From Perkinsus olseni (taxonomy: Eukaryota; Perkinsozoa; Perkinsida; Perkinsidae): a stretch of 64,000 bases of DNA. The stretch covers positions 48,065 to 112,064 of the forward strand of contig JABANP010000143.1 in NCBI GenBank assembly GCA_013115135.1, in the 5' to 3' direction. The notes under the pieces were generated by a model. It was not told the origin of the DNA. It did no database searches and saw only the letters and a list, made by a program, of their open reading frames with translations. Shown one piece after another: positions 26,507 through 38,519 of the stretch. The first letter of the stretch is position 1. Every line of letters starts with the position of its first letter. The position numbers and the translations under genes are program-made.

Positions 26507-26750
26507 CTCGAATGTCGATTCACTTCCTCAACTAACATTAAAAGAAGCGTCACACCATATGGCACTGCTCACAGAAAGATGAAAAGACTGGAACGATTGA
26601 GGACAAGCCCCTGCACTACTACAATACACTGGGACCTACAAGCTACTGACAGCGCTTCACTAGAGATCATTGTTTCACGTTTATTCTCGTTATCAATTAT
26701 GTGGTTACACTACAGCCCACCTAAACTACAGCAGGAGAAGGATAGCGAGC

Positions 26751-27086
26751 TCACTCTGCTTTTGGCACAGCTGGAAGCTGCGCTTCTCTATCTGGAGCTT
26801 CTTTATCTAGCTTCGGCTTCTCTACCACAGATATCTTCTCATCACCGAAGGTATCGGTGCTCTCTGCCTCCTGCCCAGCGGCCTTGGACGGGTTGACACG
26901 CTCGTCAGGCTGGGACACGGGGTCCTTCCGTGGTGGCCCGTCCTCCCGCGGTGCGGTGGGTGTCTCTGTCATTTCTTTAGAATCACCGCTTTTAGCCGCC
27001 GTTGCCGTCAGGCCCCCCAGAGGATTACGACGGAGCATCGACACGGGTCTGACAACGACGCCACATAACCCCCTCACGAGAGCCAC
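26751..27086 (-). CDS. hypothetical protein, 111 residues, possible mitochondrial leader
   Basis: Single open frame. The N-terminus MALVRGLCGVVVRPVSMLRR is rich in Arg and hydrophobic residues without acids, as in a mitochondrial targeting peptide. The remainder is charged and low in hydrophobicity, rich in Pro, Lys, Glu and Asp (EAESTDTFGDEK, VVEKPKLDKEAPD), hence probably disordered. No family recognised. It lies 245 bp upstream of the RecQ4 gene on the same strand. Confidence 0.4.
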   Translation of the reverse strand: MALVRGLCGVVVRPVSMLRRNPLGGLTATAAKSGDSKEMTETPTAPREDGPPRKDPVSQPDERVNPSKAAGQEAESTDTFGDEKISVVEKPKLDKEAPDREAQLPAVPKAE

Positions 27087-27779
27087 TCAGCGTGATGATC
27101 GAGTTTGCCGAAGCGAGCTCCTGCAAGCAGCAGCCCCGCAGCGGCTCACCCTCTCGAGCGGAATTTGCGTACGACGGGTGGGGCTGGGGGCTGGGAGGCT
27201 GTGGGCTCCGTACTGACGATCTTCTCACGTTCGGCATCTATCGGTACCGTGGCAGCACTAAACCATCCTGCGCTAGGCGTGAAGGTCGGCATATCATCAG
27301 CTATGATGACAACGAGATGCACTGAGAGAAGTTAAACAAGGAGCGAGCTCGTTGCCTCTTCCTTTGTACTCGGCCAAATTTGGTGGCGAAGGGAATTGGT
27401 TGGAGTATCAACTTACTCGCTCGGTAAGCGAAGCGCGAAAGTGGAACCAAATACAGCGAGGCGCACCGTCACAGCGAGCGGAAAAGACGGATGAGTCAGT
27501 CGGGCCAGACCAAAGCTGTACTTCTAGTGATAGAATAAACGCATTCTACCAGGAATCGAAATTTTCAATGACTCAGCCGTACATTGACGGAAGAACTCGG
27601 AATGCTCAATCTCCAAGAAACGATGAAGTTAATATCGATTGCCACCGAATCTGCTGCCACCACGGCTGCCGGGCCTGTTACGTTGTTCAGCTAAGGTACG
27701 CTTGGACCCAGGCTGCATTGGGAAGGAGGGACCCCCTGAGGTAAGAAGCATAGGGCTCCATCACGGCACTGCGATCAGC
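27087..27779. other. intergenic, no gene seen
   Basis: Short frames on both strands without motif support. It lies between the 3' end of UPF2 and the 5' side of the 111-residue ORF, both minus-strand. Confidence 0.4.
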
Positions 27780-30700
27780 CTACTCACCTGTGGCTGCGCT
27801 AGAATGAGGTGCAGTGGGTCTCATAGGGCGCTGAGTAGAGAAGGGACTCAGGATCTTGGCTGATGGTCGGCGCGACCCAACTACCTGTCTGTCAGGCTCC
27901 GGCAGATACCCCTGGCCAATAAAGTCGTCCAGGCGGCCAGGCCGTAGCGGTTTTGAAGAGCCCCGCGATCGACGACGCCGCTCGAAGTTGTACCGCACGG
28001 CAGGGGGCGTTGACTGGGAGGAGAGAAGAGCTGCGATGAGGGGTAGCTGGGGAGACCTCACCGATTCCTCCTGCGATCCAGATTGCTCCATAACGTCAAT
28101 ATGCTTGATGGTCAGCTCCTTGATCGCTGCCCGCTCCTGCTCCTTCTTCTGTCGATGCTCTTCGTACTCGGCTTGGCCTCGTAGCAGCTTCGATGTCGAT
28201 GGTACCGCTAGTCCGATCACTCCACCTACGGTAGAAGGTGACCATTCAATGCCTGGACGTCTTCTTGCAGGTGGGGGGTCACTCACTTCCTGCAGTTGAT
28301 ACGCCCTTCTTGTTGGTCCGCATCACGAATTTCATCATGCCCGGCTTCAGAGGGGGCTTCACTAGGGGGAGACTGCGAGCCTGTCTTGTTCGACTGAGGA
28401 GCAAAGAAGTCCTCGTCGCGGCACTAGGCCAGCAGGGCCACTCACCAATTCTGCCACTCGTACTGTTGAGAGAGCCTGTCGTAGCCGATCATCTTGCAAA
28501 CTACGCAGCGGTGCCTGACACAAGCCGAGTCCGGGAAGAAGACCGTACGATAGAGAATAGCGCCTGGCCGCACAGATAGACAGGCCGAGACCATGCCGAT
28601 TCGCCCCTGCATACCTGTTGCTGGCGCTGGGATCGGCCGTATGCGACCGATTCCGATAGCATCTCCTTGAAACTCCTGTCGAACTCCTCGTCCATCAACT
28701 CCTGAAGGGTTGTTAACAATCATTACAATATCGTCAAGGCAAATCGACAAGACCATGATCGCAATAGCTGCATGGCTTCACCACCTTCTCCCTCAGTTCA
28801 TCCTCATCATCTTCCTCGTCGTCATCATCCCCGAACTCATCGCTCGCCATCCCATCGACCTGGGAGCTCGATGCATATGCCTGACAGGGTGTATTCATCC
28901 ATCAACCCGGACGAAGGGCTGCTCTCTTCCGGTTATCCTACATCATCATCCTCCTCGTCCTCCTCATACTCATCATCATCGTCATTGCCTTGATCGTCGA
29001 TCTGCTTTCCCTTGCCGTAGAGCCTCTCCCTCGGTGAGCAGCATCTTATGCAGCTCCTACATGCCCAGCAATGGTGCAGCATAGAATAGTCGGACACCAC
29101 CACGGAGGACACTCACCTTATCCACATCTGTCAAAGACGAGACCTTGCCGTTGAGAACCGACGGCTCCTCTTCCTCTTCCTTCCCCTACAATCAACCTCA
29201 TAGTAATATCACCATCTCCCACCCCTCCTCACCTTCCGCCTGCGTCTCCTCTCTCGCCGTGATTTGTGTGATGACGTCGGGTGTATCGCGTCCAGTGTAT
29301 CCAAGTACATATTCTCAACTCTCCTCGGCAGCTCCATGCCCGCTGCTGTCGACCTCGCCAACAGGTATCTCTGAGGGCACACAGGCTCCAAAATTCATGA
29401 AGCCATCCCCATCACGCTACTCGAAAGAAGAGCATGAAACGCTCGAGTCTTTCCCTAAGCCGAGATGACTTATAGAAGTAGGGGCCGCAGGCGCTGAGGA
29501 GGTTGCAAACAAGAGTAGCTCGGAAGAAGGAATACGGCGGCTCGTCGATGTTGGACGGATCTCGGAAGACGTCGGGAAGGAGCAGGGCCTTGGAGGTAAG
29601 GGAATCTGATGAGCACCACAACAAGGATGAGTCGCGCTGCGGCGACTGCCTTATTAGTCTGCCTCATAGTATATTAAAAAATTGAATGCTATCCTATCGA
29701 TAGATTAATAAGATATAGACCAGCATATAATAGGTCACTCATCAATGTACAGTAATGAGTGATAATATACTGTAATATATGAATACGTACATGTAATATA
29801 CTTTAATGACGTGAAGAGGGGTAGCGGACCGGACCGGTACCTGATCCGTCCTCATCCTCGCCATCCTCGCCTTCCTCCTCGTCCTCCTCAGCTATCGCAC
29901 CCATAGGCCCTCCTGTGGCCTGCAGATGCAGCGACCATCGAGATGACTGCAGTAGCCTATCAGACTTACTATCTGACACTTTTCGAGAGTCCTGGCTGCT
30001 GTATCGGCCGTGGAGGCCGCGAAGGATGTAGCCCCGCCGAAGCCTATTAGATGGTACCTGGACAGCAGTTATAAGATACAGCAAGAAGAGGATGATCGCC
30101 TCGCTTCAACCTCGGATACTCACAGTAGATCAAAGATGGTTGCCGAGTCCAAGACGCAGTATATGTAGAGCTCCCCGATGAGCTTTATTTGTCGGACACG
30201 AGTAGAGGACTCCCGAGGGTCTTCACGTTCACACCCATTTTGGATCTGATAGGCCCTTGGTCAAACTCACAGCGGCGAAACAGTATCCTCTTACCTCCTC
30301 CATCAGTTCGTCCACGACCTCGATAACGAACCGAGGACGGAACCTCGCTAGGCCGGATAGTAGGGAGGCCAGGGAGTACCTATGGCGGAGGATTTCTCGA
30401 GGAGGCCTCCTCGTAGAACCCCTTACATGCAATCGTAGTTGGCATGGACGTTGAGATCGAGTACACACTCCTTCATCCACTTATACACTTCGCTGTCCTC
30501 TTCGTTACACTTTTCCCCGATCTTCACCGTACCGTCTATAACACGTCAAAACTGCAGCCAAACTGCCCTGACCCCCATCGCCAGTAGCCATGCGTGGTTC
30601 CCTCCCAGGAGCTGAACACTACTCCCCGACCGTCCTTACCCTCTTCAACAACATGATGTTCCCATGGCAGCTTCCTCGCTAACCGCAGTCCCTCGTCTTC

Positions 30701-32912
30701 GTCCATGATATAAATATCTTGGAAGATGAACTTCCGTATTAACCTAACACCAGTGTAACCTCAACAACAAGGCGCTGTCGTTCATCCAGTCAAAACTACC
30801 GCTCCATTATAGGCCGGTCCTGTTCGCCTCCCTTCACACCAAACCTCGTCTTGCGGGGCTTCATATGGAAGTAGGCATCCTCTAAGGATACGTCAGCACT
30901 GGCAGTGAGGGCCTGGGTCGCGCTGAGGACCGACAACACTGCAGCCCACTGAGATGCACCCAAGCCTTCTCTCACCTGTTCTTCAGCTTCCACATCCGCT
31001 CTACTAAGTTGTCCATCCGCGTGGCAGTATCCGGTTTGTAGAGGAGGTACCTGCCAACGGTAGGGGTTGAAAGCATCCCTCCAGCTTCATGGCGCATCAG
31101 ACGGCCATTCTCTCTGCTACTGTACTGACGCTCGCGATACTACCTTCCACAGGAAAGGCACAGCTGACTAGCCATTTCAGCCCAATGGTCATTCGCTAGA
31201 TGCCCGCCATCCATCAGGCGTTTGAAAAAGTCCATGACGGCTCCTGAAGGGAAGCTTCTCATCGCCTGATAACCCCGACCAACTCACCCGGAGGGACCAG
31301 CCTGAACTTGCACATCTGGGCCAGTAGCCTCAAGCACACCATCTGCTCCCCGACCCTATCCGTCTCGTTCTTGGCAAGGGCTTCATCGAGCCTCTTCAGG
31401 GCTTGAGAGGAGAGCTGAGAGGACCCACGTTAGAAAGTCTATCACTCCGGGCAAACGAGGAATAGCTCGTGTCTCGAATACAGCGCGAAACCGTTAGTGA
31501 ACCCCTCCCACACGGGATGGACGACGCCCTGACCCTCGCCATTTGTTATTACCGCATCCACAAGGTCCTTAGCCCAGGGGGCGATGTTCGCTACGACACG
31601 TAACCATTCAGGTGGCACTGTTCCTCTTGCCTAGGCAAATGACCCAGGTTGTATCCGAGGCCACTGCAGTTTTCACTCCACCTTATCCTTTGGGTTGAGT
31701 ATAAACCGCGCTAACTTCCTCCTATTCTGCTTAGTGTTGAGGCCCTCCTCAAACCACTTCTGACTGAGCTCGTCTGCCGTATCCCTCCTCTCGCAAGTCC
31801 GCAGGTTGTCCAGCCATACGTCGAAGGCGGCGGTCGCTGCAGTGGTCCCTCCTACAAAGCGCATCCAGAGATAACACCGTCATTGACCGTCATATCAAGA
31901 TCGAAGCACCCATCTGGCCAAGTCACACGCTGGCATTCCACTATGGTGTTGCACTGTCGCCCCCAACCGGCAGGGACTTCGATGAACGCAATCGATCGTC
32001 GGTGGAACTCCGTCATAGATCACAGCCGCCACCCTGACTCCAAGACCCCGAGCAGTACCCTTAGCAGTCGTATCAGCATCAGCGTCTGCTTTTGGAACAT
32101 CGCGCAGTAGCACTGGTGGTAGACGGGCCTCCAAATCGTAGAGGTCCTCATAGAAGGATCTGTCCGAATCGTCAACCCTGACATCATGCAAGTTCGCGGG
32201 CATCCCAACGGCAGGAGGCCGCTTAGCCTACCATAGGAGCTGCAGCATACGCTCCTGTTCGCTAAGGCCACCGCCATCCTCCTTCTTGCTGGCCTCTTGC
32301 GACGGGCCAGTCAGCCGTGTCTTCGACTCAGACTCTAATACGAATACCATGTACCTCACTAAGGCCCTATCCTTCCTACTACCTTCACCCGGCAGCTTTG
32401 GCGGCGGTAGGTCAAGTATCTCTGCCACCGACTTCAACTGGGTAGACAGCTTCTCGAACGCCGTCGCCAGGGACGAGTATCTTTGACGCAGTATCGTCGA
32501 AGGACACCCACGCCGTGGAACCTCGTTTATTGCAAACCCCAGTATGAGCACGCCCCGACTACTTGCTAGCATTCTCCGCATCGACTGTCCCCTTGTCCAC
32601 CCTCATACGGGTGTTGAACTCTTCCTGTGCCACCATTTGCTCATGGGCCACCGGGTACAGCTGGGGGACGGCAAAGTTGCTGTAGAAGTTACCGATGGCT
32701 TTCACAAGGGCTTCACCTAAGTGACAGCAATACTCCAACAGCCACAGTAAGACAAGTGAACGATCCCTCTCGGGAAGACCATCGTCGGCACTACTTGTCG
32801 TAGAATCCAAGCGGCATTCGGAATAGTCGGGGTCCTCCAAGCCAGCCTCCTTCAACAGACCTTTGTGGCTCTCCCCAGGGCAGTTCAACGCACACAGATG
32901 ATACCTGCCCAA
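27780..32912 (-). CDS. UPF2: UPF2, nonsense-mediated mRNA decay scaffold, many exons
   Basis: Bridges UPF1 and UPF3 in NMD. Landmarks from the 5' end match UPF2 in order: LLWLLEYCCHLGEALVKAI (MIF4G-1); RYSSLATAFEKLSTQLKSV then EILDLPPPKLPGEG; RSFYEDLYDLEARLPPVLL; ERRDTADELSQKW with LNTKQNRRKLARFIL (MIF4G-2); VSLEDAYFHMKP; YSLASLLSGLARFRPRFV with VVDELMEEVR and ELYIYCVLDSATIFDLL (MIF4G-3); DEPPYSFFRATLVCNLLSAC; ELMDEEFDRSFKEMLSE; GMMKFVMRTNKKG and an EYEEHRQKKEQERAAIKEL helix (UPF1-binding region). An acidic DEEDDED tract precedes the last part, also as in UPF2. The stop is at 27780. The 5' end (start Met, first exon) is not settled; ATG 32912 is the ORF start. Confidence 0.85.
29668..29811. 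repeat. AT-rich island with terminal inverted repeat inside a UPF2 intron
   Basis: Strongly AT-rich stretch bounded by AGTATATTA (29668-29676) and its reverse complement TAATATACT (29794-29802), in otherwise GC-balanced sequence. It could be a small MITE or just AT-rich intron sequence. No clear target-site duplication was found. Confidence 0.4.
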
Positions 32913-32945
32913 TCGAGCTCCTTCTCCTACTACCAGTTGGGCAAA

Positions 32946-34068
32946 TTAAGATGAGTACTTGTTGAGCCAGCTGTGCAGTGCCGTAACGTCTTGAAGGAGG
33001 ACTTGGGTTTGTGTGGACTGTCCTTTATTTCCGACCAACATCCCCTTAACTACAGTCTGTAGCATATCTAACGCCTCTGTATTATCATCACCAGTACACT
33101 TCGTGAGAACCTAAGAACAGAAGAAGGAGGGTAGACCGGCGGAGCGTCAACCACCGCCGCAAAGGGGTGAGATTCCCAACTCTCTGAAGATGACGTTAGA
33201 TGCTTCTACTACCATCTCCGTAACTATCCTTGACAGAACCCTACGGCGAGAAAGCTCGCCGATGGACGCTTCGAACTGCTTCACGAACTCCAGCATGATA
33301 TGGCGGCCCATGTCCACCCCATAGGTACAGATGAGCTCCGTAATAACCTCCACCTGAGCGCGAAAGAGGCTTCCGAAGGGGAGGGCCAACCTCGGCGAAT
33401 ACTGAGCGTCCTGCACACCCCGAGAATACGGTCGAGCGGAGCGAGGAAAGTAGAGCATGCGATGGACCCCGTCGAACAAAGCAAAGGAATGAAGGTTTTT
33501 CCAACGCCAAGGGGAAGCCAGCACGGTGCTGTGCAGATGAGAAGGTCGGACGCCCACTCACTGTCTTATGGACATCCTTCACCTTCATCGATGACGTACC
33601 GTCTGACAACGCTGATGCCAACTCGCTAGAGTACCTGATGCCACTCCCACGTCCCTTCAATCCTGCCTCCCCGACCACTGCTACATAGTGACGTTGAGCT
33701 TCTTCATCTCAGAAATCGTACCATCAGACGTCGGCTCTCCCGACAGCCTGCGGAGACGGTTCAGCAACTTAGCGATCTTCGTAATGCCTGTTGTCCACCA
33801 CAACCGCCTCCCATCCCGATCGCAGCCGAGTATTAGTCCTACTCTTATCCCGACCACTGAGAGCCTGCTTAGTGACTTCCACACCATCAACCCCCTTACG
33901 GGCCTCCCTCTTAGGCGATCTCGGAGTTTCTTACGCCAAACTACTTCCGCGGACTCCTAAAGTGTCGACCAAAAGCTTTATCAATTCCCACATTCAACGC
34001 CCCTTTACTACCTCTTTCACTTTGGCCTTTATCTCATCGACTCGATCTTGTGAAGCAGCGCCGGGCAT
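32946..34068 (-). CDS. conserved-looking helical protein, unknown, multi-exon
   Basis: Exon 1 from ATG 34068 reads MPGAASQDRVDEIKAKVKE, and the next exon ESAEVVWRKKLRDRL. Later exons read ITKIAKLLNRLRRLSGEP with SEMKKLNVTM, GSGIRYSSELASALSDG, and a strong helical block ELICTYGVDMGRHIMLEFV and ASIGELSRRRVLSRIVTEM. A last exon (acceptor ttcttag) reads DDNTEALDMLQTVVKGM and ALHSWLNKYSS, with TAA at 32946. The block between 33160 and 33350 looks strongly coding. I do not recognise the family. Some inner exon joins are not in phase in my reading, so the exon map is provisional. Confidence 0.45.
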
Positions 34069-34223
34069 GGAAGCCAAAAATTAAACTAACGTCTGTATGC
34101 CTCCGTTCTGACCTCCTCCTCTACGAGGCCCTTCTGTCCCCTATTGACAGGCACTGCACAACACTAGGCTTGCAGTAGAGGTGGAAAAAACAGCTCAAGT
34201 GTTGGTCTCCTGCGACGTGCTAA

Positions 34224-35354
34224 CTACCACTGGATGGAGCCCTTCAGGTAGGCTAATGTGAATATGATGATGAGCGGCAGGAGTAGGATGAATACAAAGT
34301 ACTTCTCAAAATATAGACTCGCCAGCTGTTCAACGTACTGCACCTGTGAGAGGTAGTCAGCAAGAGGCCCTACTGTCGAGCTGAATGGGGCCACTGGAAC
34401 TCAACGCGAGAAGCGTGGCTCGATCCGCAAAATGGTGGGAGATGCCCGGGTGTGTCTCAAACAGCGCGGAGAGACTTACATTTTGCTTCATAGAGAGTTT
34501 GGACTCGCCAGCAACTCTTTCCTGGAAGGTGATTGGGACGTCTACGACTGGGCTAGCCTTGCAACGGACCATCAACTCCAGTCCGATCTTGAAGCCGATC
34601 GGATTGCACCTAGACAGTGCCCCACAAATCCTACCTTACACAGGCCCCCAGATTGCTACTCATAAGTTGCACTTATAAGTGTTGAACGGAATCAGTGAGG
34701 AATTATTACTTATCCTTCCCGCGGTTGAAGACCTCCTTAGTCGTGCAGAAGAACCCAGACATAGGGTCACTCGACTTGGACACTCCAATGGCTAGGAAGG
34801 TAGCCCCCTCGGATATGATACGTCGTATAAGAGACCAGTGGAATCCGATGCCACCGTCACGACAGTACCTAATAGGGAGACCATCAAAGCAGGGCCACGC
34901 CCTAGTGCGCTACCTGGAGCCCACAGTGAACTCAGCCTCTCCTCTAAGAACTGGATCTGCTACAGCAGGAACAGACTCAGGCTCATGCTGGAGATCAGCG
35001 TCCATGCACACCATAGTGTCGTACTTGGCCATTTCGAAACCCAGTAGTACGGCGGAAGAGAGGCCACGTCCCTGAATCCTTTTACTCGTGTCAAGCAATA
35101 TTCGACTTCAAGATTCTTCCTACCTCCTCCGTTTTACGGCAATGCATCCTAATACTGTAGCCTTCATTAGATAGAACATTGACGATCTTCCTGGTCTCCT
35201 CAGATCCAGCACTCTCATCATCCATAAGGAGAAGCTCTATTGTGAGGCCAGCCTCACGGCAAGCCTTGAATAGCCTTTCGCACAGAGGGCGAATATTCTC
35301 CACCTCGTTGTAGGTCGGGACGACCACTGACAGCTCCTTACGCATTGGTGCCAT
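34224..35354 (-). CDS. DPM1: DPM1, dolichol-phosphate mannosyltransferase, 5 exons
   Basis: GT-A family 2 enzyme making Dol-P-Man on the ER membrane for N-glycans and GPI anchors. Exons in phase: 35354-35124, 35071-34914, 34868-34710, 34609-34480, 34343-34224; 265 residues. Seen: LSVVVPTYNEVENI at the N-terminus, ELLLMDDESAGS, GRGLSSAVLLGF, MVCMDADLQHEPE (the DAD metal motif), SDPMSGFFCT, and ITFQERVAGESKLSMKQ. The C-terminus is a hydrophobic span FVFILLLPLIIIFTLAYL followed by KGSIQW and the stop, so this is the membrane-anchored, single-subunit type as in yeast and trypanosomes rather than the soluble human type needing DPM3. Introns are 42-100 nt. Confidence 0.92.
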
Positions 35355-35890
35355 TCAGACTGAACAAATATTGAGGTGAACTGCCCAGGGTGCTGTTCGC
35401 GCCTCTCCCACCGCTCCTGGCACTAGCCCGCCATTGTTTTCCATAGGCTAACACCATCGAGGTCCATGAGAGTGAGTTGAGGGCCACCGACAGCTACTCA
35501 GGTTGTTGCTACTCCACGCCCCACGACTATTGCTAGCTTTAGTAGTCCTTCGGGCTGTTCCTACGATGTCCTGCTACATTCAACGCGATATGCGGCCTGA
35601 AACTTCAACAGAGAATGCCCTTGCCGCGGTTTGAACCTGCGACCTTCTCTGGTGGTGCTGTTGCGTCACACTCGAATAGACTGTCGGCTGATGACGTGAG
35701 CCACCGTTCTTCTCCTCTCTTCGGTCGCCTTTCTGAAATCTTCCCACAACATCACGGTCCATCCCGCTCCTTATGTAGTTCTGGCCATCTCTCGTCACGG
35801 CCCTTATCATCAGTTTGTTTTTTTTAATCCCTACCCAAGTTGCCTCCATTAAACCGTATTTATCCCGCGATAGCGGTGTGGGTCGTGGCC
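35355..35890. other. divergent promoter region
   Basis: Separates minus-strand DPM1 from the plus-strand SMS-like genes. A T-run occurs at 35816-35825. The frame of SMS-like copy 1 stays open back to 35840 without an ATG, so a short upstream exon may lie here. Confidence 0.4.
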
Positions 35891-36850
35891 ATGATGCTGA
35901 ACTCTGTGGTGAATGTCTGGGCGGAGTACCGAGCTGCCAGGACGTGGCCCCGAGACCCGACCACTGGGACGATTAAGGACCCTGTGGTGCTGCCCGACCT
36001 GGGCTTCCAATTCTTACCCTATTTTCCAAATGATATCTTTGGCTTCAGTCTGGCCGACGTCTCAATGAACGTCGTTATGCTTATCGCCGTCATACGAGCC
36101 TTCGTTGGTTCCAAGCCAGGGCACCCTTTCATTGTTCTCAAAAGAGTCCTCCTCCTCAGCTCAGTGGCCTACCTGGGTCGGGCCATCTCAGTGCCGATCA
36201 CTATGCTCCCCAGTCCTGATATGCGCTGTGTGCCTCGACTTGTCGATGGCAGCATGTTCTGGTCTGTGATGTTGATGCCTTTCGGTCTCTCTCACACCTG
36301 TGCTGATGTCTTCTACTCGGGACATTCAATACCAATCACTCTGAGCATGCTGTTCTGGATAGACTACGCCCCCTCTCGACGGGAGAAGGTCTGCGGCTCT
36401 CTGCTCAGCGTTGTAGCACTGCTGGTCATCCTGTGTACTCATTTCCATTATACTTTAGACGTTCTCTATGGCGTTGGGCTGACTGTAATTATATGGCGTC
36501 TTTACCACTGGGGTCTCACAGTACCAGCAGTTGTGCTCAACTCCAAGTTCTATATGTTCTGGGAGGCCGATGCTTTCATGGAAGATACTGACGATGCGGA
36601 TACCTCAGAGTCCAGTACCACACCTCTGAGCATGCCTGCCCAGCTCGCCGGTGATTCTCGTCATGACTCGTTACTGATTGACATTGAGAAGGGCCATAAG
36701 CCTGTTTGCCTGCAACTGGTGTCCCCAGCCGAGGTGGTATCGTGGAAGTTGTGCGAAGAGCCCCGCATTATCTGGGCTAGAGTGGCCTGTGATGAGAGTG
36801 ACCACCGTGAGCAGCGTAATCGTCATCATCACGGGTACAAGGCTATTTGA
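35891..36850 (+). CDS. sphingomyelin/IPC synthase-like (PAP2-C) membrane enzyme, copy 1
   Basis: Multi-span membrane enzyme expected to move a phospho-headgroup onto ceramide in Golgi or plasma membrane. Seen: MMLNSVVNVWAEYRAA, DLGFQFLPYF, LGRAISVPITMLP, then the family's two catalytic blocks HTCADVFYSGHSIPITLS and CTHFHYTLDVLYGV, giving the His-His-Asp triad, followed by LYHWGLTVPAVVLNS. About six hydrophobic spans and a hydrophilic C-terminal tail of about 90 residues. No intron seen in the coding part. The open frame extends upstream to 35840 without an ATG, so a spliced leader exon is possible; the first ATG is used. First of three tandem copies. Confidence 0.85.
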   Translation: MMLNSVVNVWAEYRAARTWPRDPTTGTIKDPVVLPDLGFQFLPYFPNDIFGFSLADVSMNVVMLIAVIRAFVGSKPGHPFIVLKRVLLLSSVAYLGRAISVPITMLPSPDMRCVPRLVDGSMFWSVMLMPFGLSHTCADVFYSGHSIPITLSMLFWIDYAPSRREKVCGSLLSVVALLVILCTHFHYTLDVLYGVGLTVIIWRLYHWGLTVPAVVLNSKFYMFWEADAFMEDTDDADTSESSTTPLSMPAQLAGDSRHDSLLIDIEKGHKPVCLQLVSPAEVVSWKLCEEPRIIWARVACDESDHREQRNRHHHGYKAI

Positions 36851-37136
36851 AGTATCCGAGCGGTGGTAATACGGCGAAGTGGGTCGATCAGGCTTGCAAG
36901 TCTCTTGCCAAAATTATAAACCATCACAGGCCGTTGAAATGTCTTGTATTAATTCCCTGACTACATGATGATAACTACCCCAACCTGCTGCAACATTTGG
37001 CATCCGTAAAGTAGCACTTCTCTATTGATCAAACGTGAACAGGTTATGTTGTCGTTACGGCGGGAGAGGTTAATGTAGTATCGGTCATCATTTCAGTTTG
37101 TATCAGCCCGTTGGCTCCCCCTTTGTTCCTGTCTTG

Positions 37137-38147
37137 ATGATGTCATTCTGCCGTCTACTGGCAGCAGGAGGAGCATGCGTAGCGGCACTCATGCTGAACT
37201 GTGCAGTGGACGTCTGGGCGCAGTATAGGGCAGACAGGTACTGGCCCAGGGACCATCTCACTGGCTCATTAGTTCAGCCGTCATCGCCGCTGCCTGACCT
37301 AGGCTTTGAGTTGCTGCCATATATATCAAGTGATTACCAAGGCGTCCGTATACCGGACGTGTGCATGACTCTTTGCGTACTCGGAGCGGCCATAATGATA
37401 TTCGTGAAATTCGGTTTCGACCAAGGCACTATTGTCCTTAAACGTACATTGTTACTGGGTGCGATTGGCTACACTGGAAGAGCCCTCAGTGTCCCTATGA
37501 CTCAGCTACCCAATCCTGATGGTAGTTGCAAGGCGGTCCTCGACTGGAACTACCCGCTGTTGTCAATCCTGTTGGTCCCTTTCGGATTGGCTCACACCTG
37601 TGCTGATGTCTTCTACTCGGGCCATTCCATTTCAGTAACCCTTGCCACGATGGTTTGGTGGGACTACTCCTCATCGATGGCCTCGAGGCTTTTCGGGCTC
37701 CTTTGGGGTCTGCTTACTCTCACGATCATTATCGCTACCCACTTCCATTATACGATAGATGTCGTCTACGGTGTGGTGATCACCTTCGCTGCATGGCGTC
37801 TGTACCACTACGCTATGAAGGTCCCGGCAGTGATGCTCAACTCGCGGTTTATGATGTTCTGGGAGTACGATGCTTTCCCTGTAGTGCCGCTGAATGCCCG
37901 CCGCAAGACCGTCTACATTCCCAATTTGAATATGCACGTCCAATTATGCGAGGACTCGGTTCCAGCTCTCGTCACGCAGTCAACTACTGAGGAGAGCAGC
38001 CTTCCGTCAGCTGAGGATAAGGCCATTCCTGCCGGCGATGTGGCTGCTCTCGGCGTTATCAATTTGAACTTCTCGGAGGACCCTCGGATTCTCTGGGGTC
38101 TGCGAATAGCAGAGAAGCCTGACGGTGGCTATCGGAGCCTGCCCTGA
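37137..38147 (+). CDS. sphingomyelin/IPC synthase-like membrane enzyme, copy 2
   Basis: Start ATG 37137 gives MMSFCRLLAAGGACVAALM, then DVWAQYRADRYWPRD, DLGFELLPYI and GRALSVPMTQLPNPDG. The catalytic blocks HTCADVFYSGHSISVTLA and ATHFHYTIDVVYGVV are intact. The tail contains FSEDPRILWG, shared with the other copies. 336 residues in one exon. It differs from copies 1 and 3 mainly in the third membrane span and in having Gln-Leu (MTQLP) where they have Met-Leu (TMLP), so it is the most diverged of the three. Confidence 0.87.
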   Translation: MMSFCRLLAAGGACVAALMLNCAVDVWAQYRADRYWPRDHLTGSLVQPSSPLPDLGFELLPYISSDYQGVRIPDVCMTLCVLGAAIMIFVKFGFDQGTIVLKRTLLLGAIGYTGRALSVPMTQLPNPDGSCKAVLDWNYPLLSILLVPFGLAHTCADVFYSGHSISVTLATMVWWDYSSSMASRLFGLLWGLLTLTIIIATHFHYTIDVVYGVVITFAAWRLYHYAMKVPAVMLNSRFMMFWEYDAFPVVPLNARRKTVYIPNLNMHVQLCEDSVPALVTQSTTEESSLPSAEDKAIPAGDVAALGVINLNFSEDPRILWGLRIAEKPDGGYRSLP

Positions 38148-38519
38148 CGTCTTTGCGGCCTGTCCGCAGTTCTAGCCCTGGGCTCCTGAGCATCTGGTAG
38201 TTACGCATCTCTTGACGGTGGATTAGTCAACCAAGTTCCAAGCTCATGCGTATCGACGTAGTGCATCATAAAGTAGTTTGCATCCAGTTGTATCATTACA
38301 GGTGTTCCGCCTTCGTGTCTGTTGTCAGTGTATTCATTTTTGGATCGTTTTGGCCTCCCCAATGGCTGCTGCCTCTGGCATTCAGTACTACCCATTCCTT
38401 AGACACCGTTTCCTTCGTCTGGCTCATCTGTTAACTTGTCAAGAGGGGATGGGTTTCTGGTTGCATGTAGGGTTCTTCTCCAGCAGGGTTGTTGTTGTCT
38501 ACAGTACCATTGCTGGACG

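Noticed and set aside
35600..35720. tRNA-like minus-strand piece with GGTTCAAACC
   Set aside because: The flanking bases do not pair as a T stem and no acceptor stem is found; at most a relic.
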